A DNA stretch of 5,485 nucleotides from Comamonadaceae bacterium (GTDB lineage: Bacteria; Pseudomonadota; Gammaproteobacteria; Burkholderiales; Burkholderiaceae_C): NCBI GenBank assembly GCA_947374705.1, contig CANCDA010000166.1, positions 1 through 5,485 on the forward strand, given 5' to 3'. How positions within the stretch are numbered: position 1 is the first letter of the stretch; every line of letters begins with the position of its first letter. Below, one piece after another: positions 1-4,703 of this stretch. The translations under genes and the position numbers were made by a program. Below the pieces are notes generated by a model. The model ran no database searches, was not told the origin of the DNA, and was given only the letters and a program-made list of their open reading frames with translations.

Positions 1-510
1 ATGTTTGTGCTGATGCAACTGCCCAACGCGGGCGATGATTTGCAGGCCATCAAGAAGGGCGTGATGGAGCTGGCCGATCTGGTGCTTATCAACAAAGCCG
101 ACATTGACCCCGACGCGGCCATGCGTGCGCAGGCGCAGATCATGTCGTCACTGCGGCTGCTGGGCTTGCACGGGCACGGGCCGCACCTGGAGAGTGCGGA
201 CGCGGGGGTGTGGCAGCGCCGGGTGCTGCAAATCAGCGCGATCAAGGGCAGCGGTGTGGCAGATTTTTGGGCCGCAGTGTCGCAGTTTCGCACCGGGCAA
301 ACGGCCAATGGGCAACTGGCAGCACGGCGTCATCAGCAATCATTGGCGTGGATGTGGGAGCGCATTGAGGCGGGTTTGAAGCACGCGTTTCACCACGATG
401 CCCAAGTACAGGCACTGTTGCCATCTATCACGGCCCAGGTTGCTGCCGGGCACCTAGCGGCATCCACCGCCGCTAGACATTTACTCCAAGCTCATATTAA
501 AAATTCATAG
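1..510 (+). CDS. meaB: MeaB/ArgK-family GTPase, methylmalonyl-CoA mutase chaperone (C-terminal part, 5' truncated by window)
   Basis: This is a G3E-family P-loop GTPase that, in characterised relatives, binds methylmalonyl-CoA mutase, gates loading of adenosylcobalamin and protects the enzyme from inactivation. Only 169 codons are inside the window, against roughly 320-340 residues for the family. The Walker A, switch I and switch II regions therefore lie upstream, and the ATG at base 1 is an internal Met, not the start. Visible family marks are the stretch QLPNAGDDLQAIKKG (residues 6-20 of the fragment), the guanine-specificity motif NKAD (31-34) and a G5-like ISAIKG (78-83). A helical C-terminal region rich in Ala, His and Gln follows, which in the family contributes to dimerisation. 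The stop TAG lies 10 bases before pccB, consistent with one operon. Family assignment is strong; the exact partner mutase is inferred from context, since no mutase gene is visible here. Confidence 0.92.
   Translation: MFVLMQLPNAGDDLQAIKKGVMELADLVLINKADIDPDAAMRAQAQIMSSLRLLGLHGHGPHLESADAGVWQRRVLQISAIKGSGVADFWAAVSQFRTGQTANGQLAARRHQQSLAWMWERIEAGLKHAFHHDAQVQALLPSITAQVAAGHLAASTAARHLLQAHIKNS
454..476 (+). repeat. Perfect 8-bp inverted repeat (stem-loop) in the 3' end of meaB
   Basis: CTAGCGGC (454-461) and GCCGCTAG (469-476) are exact reverse complements separated by a 7-base loop. The hairpin lies inside the last 20 codons of meaB and encodes an Ala/Ser/Thr-rich stretch. No T-run follows, so it is unlikely to be an intrinsic terminator. 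It may be an mRNA stability or processing element, or a copy of a short dispersed palindrome. The inverted repeat is seen directly; any role is unproven. Confidence 0.55.
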
Positions 511-520
511 GTAAACAACC

Positions 521-2053
521 ATGCACGACATCCTCGAACAACTCGAAGCCAAGCGCGAACTCGCGCGCCAAGGCGGTGGTCTAAAGCGCATCGCCGCCCA
601 GCACAAAAAAGGCAAACTCACCGCGCGCGAGCGGCTGGAGGTGCTGCTGGACGAGGGCACGTTTGAAGAATGGGACATGTTCGTCGAGCACCGCTGCGTT
701 GACTTTGGTATGCAAGACCAAAAGATACCCGGCGACGGCGTGGTCACCGGCTACGGCATGATCAATGGCCGCTTGGTGTTTGTGTACAGCCAGGATTTCA
801 CCGTGTTTGGCGGCGCGCTGTCTGAAGCCCACGCTGAGAAAATCTGCAAGGTGATGGACCAGGCCATGAAGGTGGGCGCGCCGGTGATTGGCCTGAACGA
901 CTCGGGCGGTGCGCGCATCCAAGAGGGCGTGGCGTCCTTGGGCGGCTATGCCGATGTGTTCCAGCGCAACGTCATGGCCAGCGGCGTGGTGCCTCAGATC
1001 AGCATGATCATGGGGCCTTGCGCGGGCGGTGCGGTGTACTCGCCCGCCATGACCGATTTCATCTTCATGGTGAAAGACTCCAGCTACATGTTCGTCACCG
1101 GCCCCGAGGTGGTCAAGACCGTGACGCATGAGGAAGTTACGGCCGAAGAGCTGGGCGGCGCCATCACCCACACCACCAAGAGCGGCGTGGCCGACCTGGC
1201 GTTTGAGAATGATGTCGAGGCGCTCTTGATGCTGCGTCGCTTGTACAACTACCTGCCCCTGAGTAACCGCGAGAAAGCGCCGGTACGCCAAAGCGGTGAC
1301 CCGATGGATCGCATGGAGTTGAGCCTGGACACACTCGTGCCCGACAACGCCAACAAAGCCTACGACATGAAGGAATTGATCGTCAAAACCGTGGACGATG
1401 GCGACTTCTTCGAGCTGCAACCCGAGTACGCCAAAAACATCCTGATCGGCTTTGCCCGCATGGACGGCCAGACCGTGGGCATCGTGGCCAACCAGCCGCT
1501 GGTGCTGGCGGGTTGCCTGGACATCAAGTCGTCGATCAAGGCGGCAAGGTTTGTACGTTTTTGCGACGCCTTCAACATCCCCGTCATCACCTTTGTCGAT
1601 GTGCCCGGCTTCATGCCCGGCACCAGCCAAGAGTACGGCGGCATCATCAAGCACGGTGCCAAGTTGCTCTACGCGTATGCCGAGTGCACCGTGCCAAAAA
1701 TCACCGTCATCACGCGCAAAGCTTACGGTGGTGCCTATGACGTGATGAGCTCCAAACACTTGCGTGGCGACGTCAACTTCGCCTGGCCCAATGCCGAGAT
1801 TGCGGTGATGGGTGCCAAGGGCGCGGTGGAAATCATCTTCCGTGAAGACAAAGGCGACCCGGCCAAACTGGCCGCCAAAGAAGCCGAATACAAAGCCCGC
1901 TTCGCCAACCCCTTTGTGGCCGGAGCGCGTGGCTTTATTGATGACGTGATCTTGCCGCACGAGACGCGCAAACGCATCTGCCGTTCACTGGTCATGCTCA
2001 AAGACAAGAAGCTTGAGAACCCGTGGCGAAAGCATGGAAACATCCCACTTTGA
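521..2053 (+). CDS. pccB: Propionyl-CoA carboxylase, carboxyltransferase (beta) subunit
   Basis: This cytosolic subunit transfers the carboxyl group from carboxybiotin to propionyl-CoA, giving methylmalonyl-CoA, in complex with the biotin-bearing PccA. The 510-residue length is normal for the family, and both crotonase-fold halves are present. In the N-terminal half, SGGARIQEG (128-136) and GPCAGGA (165-171) match the acyl-CoA/oxyanion-hole glycine loops. In the C-terminal half, the region FVDVPGFMPG and the motif RKAYGGAYDVMSSK match the second set. Asp407 in GGAYD aligns with the Asp that favours propionyl-CoA over acetyl-CoA in Streptomyces PccB, where acetyl-preferring homologues have Ile; this supports the substrate assignment. 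The ATG start fits the conserved N-terminus (ILEQLEAKRELARQGGG), but only a weak AGG (509-511) lies upstream. Coupling from meaB, 10 bases away, may help initiation. A methylcrotonyl- or acetyl-CoA carboxylase subunit is less likely. Confidence 0.96.
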   Translation: MHDILEQLEAKRELARQGGGLKRIAAQHKKGKLTARERLEVLLDEGTFEEWDMFVEHRCVDFGMQDQKIPGDGVVTGYGMINGRLVFVYSQDFTVFGGALSEAHAEKICKVMDQAMKVGAPVIGLNDSGGARIQEGVASLGGYADVFQRNVMASGVVPQISMIMGPCAGGAVYSPAMTDFIFMVKDSSYMFVTGPEVVKTVTHEEVTAEELGGAITHTTKSGVADLAFENDVEALLMLRRLYNYLPLSNREKAPVRQSGDPMDRMELSLDTLVPDNANKAYDMKELIVKTVDDGDFFELQPEYAKNILIGFARMDGQTVGIVANQPLVLAGCLDIKSSIKAARFVRFCDAFNIPVITFVDVPGFMPGTSQEYGGIIKHGAKLLYAYAECTVPKITVITRKAYGGAYDVMSSKHLRGDVNFAWPNAEIAVMGAKGAVEIIFREDKGDPAKLAAKEAEYKARFANPFVAGARGFIDDVILPHETRKRICRSLVMLKDKKLENPWRKHGNIPL

Positions 2054-2060
2054 TGAATTG

Positions 2061-2106
2061 TTAATTGTTCAAATTTGACTTTTAAAAGCGGAAAAACGAC
2101 AATTAA
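2061..2106. repeat. 8-bp inverted repeat bracketing the putative hipBA promoter
   Basis: TTAATTGT (2061-2068) and ACAATTAA (2099-2106) are exact reverse complements with 30 bases between them. The left arm lies just upstream of the -35-like hexamer, and the right arm covers most of the -10-like hexamer. Paired half-sites like these would suit a repressor that bridges the promoter. Both arms are AT-only apart from one base, so chance occurrence in a 25% G+C spacer is possible. Confidence 0.4.
2075..2103 (+). promoter_or_regulatory. Candidate sigma70 promoter for hipB-hipA-hydrolase
   Basis: TTGACT (2075-2080, 5 of 6 to TTGACA) is followed after exactly 17 bases by GACAAT (2098-2103, 4 of 6 to TATAAT). 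Transcription from it would begin around 2109-2112, only a few bases before the hipB ATG at 2114. The message would then be almost leaderless, which agrees with the lack of a Shine-Dalgarno sequence there. Its -35 box overlaps the palindrome 2069-2078. This is a pattern match only; no transcript evidence. Confidence 0.45.
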
Positions 2107-2124
2107 AGTTCTAATGAGAACATT
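2105..2124. promoter_or_regulatory. Candidate HipB operator, imperfect 20-bp palindrome over the hipB start codon
   Basis: AAAGTTCT (2105-2112) and AGAACATT (2117-2124) are inverted with 7 of 8 positions matching, including a perfect GTTCT/AGAAC core, around a 4-base centre that contains the A and T of the ATG. The symmetry and length suit a dimeric Xre-type repressor. The position, over the predicted transcription start, suits steric autorepression, as known for the HipB/HipA complex in E. coli. Binding is inferred, not shown. Confidence 0.45.
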
Positions 2125-2446
2125 TAACTTTTTATCCCCTCTGAGCATTTGCACGACATTAGGCGAGCGAATCAAGCGTTTGCGTTTGGCTCAAAATTTG
2201 AGTCAACAACAGTTGGCGCAGATGTCGCAGAGTTCACTCTCGTCTGTGCGTAGGCTTGAAGCGCAGGGGCAGGGGAGCCTTGAATTTGTTGTGCGCGTAG
2301 CGCTGGCCTTGCAGGCGGTGGAGCAACTTGATGGTTTGTTTGCGCAACCCATACAAAGCATTGCGCAAGCTGAAGCCGAGCAGGCTTTGGCGCAACGTCA
2401 GCGCGCGCGTTTGCCCAAGCCGACTCTGAAGTCAGTTGCCCGGTGA
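2114..2446 (+). CDS. hipB: HipB-type antitoxin, Xre-family helix-turn-helix regulator
   Basis: A 110-residue DNA-binding protein, expected to neutralise the HipA kinase encoded next and to repress the shared promoter. The HTH_3/Xre domain spans about residues 16-76. LGERIKRLRLAQNLSQQQLAQ (helices 1-2) leads to QSSLSSVRRLEAQ (recognition helix and following turn), and then helices around FVVRVALALQAVEQLDGLF. After a linker, the C-terminal tail (about 89-110) is rich in Arg, Lys and Gln; in HipB proteins the C-terminal tail is variable and contributes to stability or contacts. The ATG at 2114 is preferred over an in-frame TTG at 2075, because that TTG coincides with the -35-like hexamer and the residues between look non-conserved. 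There is no good ribosome site. The stop TGA shares its last base with the hipA ATG, a translational-coupling arrangement. Fold assignment is strong; the antitoxin role rests mainly on the adjacent hipA. Confidence 0.88.
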   Translation: MRTFNFLSPLSICTTLGERIKRLRLAQNLSQQQLAQMSQSSLSSVRRLEAQGQGSLEFVVRVALALQAVEQLDGLFAQPIQSIAQAEAEQALAQRQRARLPKPTLKSVAR

Positions 2447-3750
2447 TGAAAAAACTGCACGTTATTTATGACGGTTGGGGTGAGCGCTGGCCACTGGGTA
2501 CTTTGGCCGATACCGGGCGTGATATTTTTTTTGAATATTCAGCGCAAGCCATAGCGCGTGGCTTGCAGTTGTCACCCCTGCATCAGCCTTTGCCGCGCGC
2601 GGGTGCGGCCGCCGTTGCGTTCAAAGGACAGGCGCACGCCTATGGTTTGCCAGGGTTCATTGCCGATGCTTTGCCGGACGGGTGGGGCATGTTGCTGATG
2701 GAGCGGGCTTTGCGCAAGTTAGGGCGTCATCCGCGTGAAGTTTCGGTGCTTGAGCGTCTGGCCATTGTGGGTGAACGGGCCATGGGTGCACTGTCGTTTG
2801 AACCCGCAGATGAAGACGTCTTGCCTGCTGAGACCTTGCAACTCAAAGCCTTGGCTAAGGAGGTCATGGCGCTTCAATCCGACGAGAATTTTGAGTCGCA
2901 TGCCACTGACTCGCAGCTTCGGCATTTGATGCAACTGGGTGGTTCGCCCCAGGGCGCGCGGCCCAAAGTGTTGGTGGACTTCAACGCCCGCACTGGACGG
3001 TTGAGCAGTGGTATGCCGCTGACAGGCAGTACGACGCCCTGGTTGATCAAGTTTCCTGCGGGCAGTGAGCACCGTGAAGTCAGCGCCACTGAAGAGCTGT
3101 ACGCTCGCGTGGCGCGCCAGTGTGGCATGGACATGCCGCGCAGCCGGTTTTTTGACCTGGGCATGAAGAGCAGCGCTTTCGGTGTCGAGCGCTTTGATCG
3201 CGAGGTCAAATCCAACACTTCGGGCCGAGAGGTCAAACCCAGCAAGCAAGTGTTTCGCGTGCCCATTATGAGCGTGTCGGCCTACCTGCAGGCCGATCAC
3301 CGCCTTCCTTCGCTGGACTACGAGACGGTTTTGTTGGCCACGCTGCGTTTGACGGGCGACCAGCGCGAAGTGGTCAAGGCGTTTGAGCGCTGCCTCTTCA
3401 ACGTCATCTTGCACAACCGAGACGACCACAGCCGCAACTTTGCGTACCGCATGGATGAGCAGGGCCTGTGGAAGCTCTCCCCCGCGTTTGATCTAACCTA
3501 CAGCTTTGGCCCCGGCGGCGAGCACGCCACCAGTGTGGCGGGGCACGGTAAGAACATTAAAAGAGCCCACTTGTTGCAAGTGGCTAAAGCGGGGGGTGTG
3601 CCGATTAAAACGGCTGAACGCTGCATCAATGAATGGGTGGCTATTGCTGGCGGTATGAATAAGTGGGTGCGTGATTTGCCGATCCGTCGTGCCACTTTGC
3701 AAGGGCTGATCAAGTCCACTGCCGAACGTCTTGAGGCCATCAAACCATGA
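2446..3750 (+). CDS. hipA: HipA-type serine/threonine kinase toxin
   Basis: A 434-residue protein, matching the full-length HipA class (E. coli HipA has 440) rather than the shorter HipT. Residues about 4-105 form the HipA N-terminal domain (GTLADTG, IFFEYS, then GLPGFIADALPDGWG). The remainder is the HipA_C kinase fold. GGSPQGARPK (165-174) is the glycine-rich loop; Ser167 sits seven residues before Lys174, the same spacing as the autophosphorylated Ser150 to Lys157 in E. coli. Lys202 in LIKF is the likely ATP-binding lysine, VERFDR follows, and DDHSRN gives catalytic Asp326 and Asn331. Asp349 in AFDLTYS is the likely Mg ligand. Known HipA phosphorylates glutamyl-tRNA synthetase, arresting translation; other homologues modify other tRNA synthetases, so the target here is unknown. 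ATG at 2446 overlaps the hipB stop by one base (a GTG at 2443 is also in frame). No frameshift or lost catalytic residue is seen, so it appears intact. Confidence 0.93.
   Translation: MKKLHVIYDGWGERWPLGTLADTGRDIFFEYSAQAIARGLQLSPLHQPLPRAGAAAVAFKGQAHAYGLPGFIADALPDGWGMLLMERALRKLGRHPREVSVLERLAIVGERAMGALSFEPADEDVLPAETLQLKALAKEVMALQSDENFESHATDSQLRHLMQLGGSPQGARPKVLVDFNARTGRLSSGMPLTGSTTPWLIKFPAGSEHREVSATEELYARVARQCGMDMPRSRFFDLGMKSSAFGVERFDREVKSNTSGREVKPSKQVFRVPIMSVSAYLQADHRLPSLDYETVLLATLRLTGDQREVVKAFERCLFNVILHNRDDHSRNFAYRMDEQGLWKLSPAFDLTYSFGPGGEHATSVAGHGKNIKRAHLLQVAKAGGVPIKTAERCINEWVAIAGGMNKWVRDLPIRRATLQGLIKSTAERLEAIKP
2525..2532 (+). repeat. Run of eight T near the 5' end of hipA
   Basis: Eight consecutive T fall in codons 27-29 (Ile-Phe-Phe) of hipA. 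Gain or loss of one base would shift the frame and truncate the toxin very early. Runs of this length can permit replication or transcriptional slippage. The run is seen directly; functional slippage is speculation. Confidence 0.35.
3567..3583 (+). repeat. Perfect 7-bp hairpin inside the 3' part of hipA
   Basis: CCACTTG (3567-3573) and CAAGTGG (3577-3583) are exact reverse complements around a 3-base loop, and the stem can extend outward (AGC/GCT) with one bulged C. It is within coding sequence, about 165 bases before the hydrolase start, and has no following T-tract, so it is not a terminator. A role in mRNA folding or processing is possible but unsupported. Confidence 0.35.
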
Positions 3751-4688
3751 GCCGTCTGAGCACCTGGATTGGTGCTTGCATGGCCGCAGGGCCCATCAAG
3801 CGTTATCGGCAGAGCAATGCGTTGGCTGCGCAGATGCGCTGGGTGCAAACGTCCGCAGGTGTGGTGCGTGTGTTCGATTCGGGAGGGGACAAACCTTGTG
3901 TGGTGATGACACCGGACGGCCCCAATGTGATCGAGCATTACCAGCGCTTGTTTGAGCTGCTAACGCCTCACGTGCGTGTGGTGTGTTTTGACATGCCGGG
4001 TTTTGGTTTTTCAGCGCCGAGTTCAGGTTACGACCATTCGCTGGATCAAGGTGCGGCGGCCATCATCGAGTTGCTTGATCGGTTGAATGTGCCCCAAGCA
4101 ACCTTGGCCATGTCCTGTGCGAATGGCTTTTACGCCCTTCGGGTGGCGCGACTCGAACCGCACCGGGTGACGCGTCTTGTGTTGTCGCAAACCCCTTCGA
4201 TGCAAGCCATGCACCGCTGGACGGATCGTGTCGTGCCTAGGCTGTTGAAACTGCCTTTGCTGGGGCAAGTGGTGAGTCGATTGTTCAGGCAAAAGATGGC
4301 GGCGTCTTGGTACCGTATCGCCTTGCCAAAATCAACGGATGCGACGCCTTTCCAGCAAACATCCCATCAGGCCTTGCGTTGCGGTGCTTGCTTCAGCCTC
4401 GCGGGTGTGGTGCAAGGGTTGCTGCGTGAGTCGGTCGATGCCACGTTGGGCACGCACGCGCCTTGCACGGTGCTATGGGGTGCGAAAGATCGCTCACATA
4501 GCGTTACCGACCCCCAGGCTGTTTTGCGCGATGTGCCGCAGGCGGAGGTGATTGTTTTCGATGATTGCGGGCATTTTCCTGACCTGGAAAACCCGCAGCG
4601 GTTTGCGCAAATTTTGCTGGCACAAGTGACACGTGTTCTGTCTGTCAAGCTTGGGTCTCATAACGAAGTGAATAGCGCGTTTGTTTAA
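3747..4688 (+). CDS. Alpha/beta-fold hydrolase with atypical (Cys/Ser) nucleophile elbow, coupled to hipA
   Basis: A 313-residue protein with the alpha/beta-hydrolase layout; no signal peptide is evident, so it is probably cytosolic. A strand-turn PDGPN (about residue 56) stands where HG-x-x usually forms the oxyanion loop, with Asp in place of His. Next come VVCFDMPGFGFSAP (strand 4 and loop), the elbow LAMSCANGF (120-128), a cap-like helical region (about 150-225), LWGAKDRSH with acid Asp248, and DCGHFPDLENP with catalytic His276. Aligning the elbow to G-x-S-x-G puts Cys124 at the nucleophile and Met122 at the first Gly; Ser123 is adjacent. Cys nucleophiles occur in dienelactone hydrolases. 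The ATG at 3747 overlaps the hipA stop (ATGA), with GAGG at 3733-3736 as ribosome site; later Met codons at 3780 and 3834 are less favoured. Substrate and reaction are unknown. It could be an esterase, thioesterase or lactonase, or an accessory to the HipA module or to acyl-CoA metabolism. Confidence 0.8.
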   Translation: MSRLSTWIGACMAAGPIKRYRQSNALAAQMRWVQTSAGVVRVFDSGGDKPCVVMTPDGPNVIEHYQRLFELLTPHVRVVCFDMPGFGFSAPSSGYDHSLDQGAAAIIELLDRLNVPQATLAMSCANGFYALRVARLEPHRVTRLVLSQTPSMQAMHRWTDRVVPRLLKLPLLGQVVSRLFRQKMAASWYRIALPKSTDATPFQQTSHQALRCGACFSLAGVVQGLLRESVDATLGTHAPCTVLWGAKDRSHSVTDPQAVLRDVPQAEVIVFDDCGHFPDLENPQRFAQILLAQVTRVLSVKLGSHNEVNSAFV

Positions 4689-4692
4689 AAAT

Positions 4693-4698
4693 AGGAAG
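4693..4698 (+). promoter_or_regulatory. Ribosome binding site of pccA
   Basis: AGGAAG lies 5 bases before the ATG at 4704 and just after the hydrolase stop (4686-4688). It is the clearest Shine-Dalgarno sequence in the window and fixes the pccA start. The coupled genes hipB and hipA, by contrast, lack a good one. Confidence 0.65.
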
Positions 4699-4703
4699 TA
4701 AAA

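Larger units (their letters stand above)
2054..2113. other. AT-rich spacer between pccB and hipB, probable hipBA control region
   Basis: These 60 bases hold 15 G or C by hand count (25%), in sharp contrast to the neighbouring coding DNA (41 of 60 G+C in bases 901-960 of pccB). The spacer contains a tandem repeat AATTGTT (2056-2062 and 2063-2069), a perfect palindrome TCAAATTTGA (2069-2078) and a candidate promoter. No GC-rich hairpin with a T-tract is present, so I see no intrinsic terminator after pccB and read-through from the upstream operon remains possible. Confidence 0.6.

Noticed and set aside
1..510. ATG at base 1 as a true start for a short 169-residue protein
   Set aside because: The first residues continue a conserved internal MeaB strand leading to the NKAD motif, and the GTPase core must lie upstream. 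The ATG is a Met codon inside a gene cut by the window edge.
581..1960. Long antisense open frame of 459 codons opposite pccB
   Set aside because: It mirrors the strongly coding pccB, is rich in His, Gly, Ala and Val as expected of a GC-rich shadow frame, and shows no recognisable domain.
2075..2113. TTG at 2075 as the hipB start, adding 13 residues
   Set aside because: The TTG coincides with the -35-like hexamer, the added residues come from AT-rich spacer sequence, and no ribosome site precedes it. The ATG at 2114 gives a normal HipB length.
2054..2113. Intrinsic terminator after pccB
   Set aside because: The palindromes here are AT-rich and weak as RNA stems, and none is followed by a proper T-tract.
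2719..3429. Antisense open frame of 236 codons opposite hipA
   Set aside because: It lies fully inside the conserved HipA kinase sequence, has a shadow-like composition and no recognisable motif.
3567..3583. Hairpin in hipA as a terminator or attenuator before the hydrolase
   Set aside because: It lies inside the coding sequence and no T-run follows. It is kept only as a structural observation.
4640..4703. Separate sigma70 promoter just before pccA
   Set aside because: TTGGGT at 4651-4656 has no -10-like hexamer at 15-19 bases, and the TTTAAA near 4684 is too far away. Nothing convincing was found, although a non-consensus promoter cannot be excluded.
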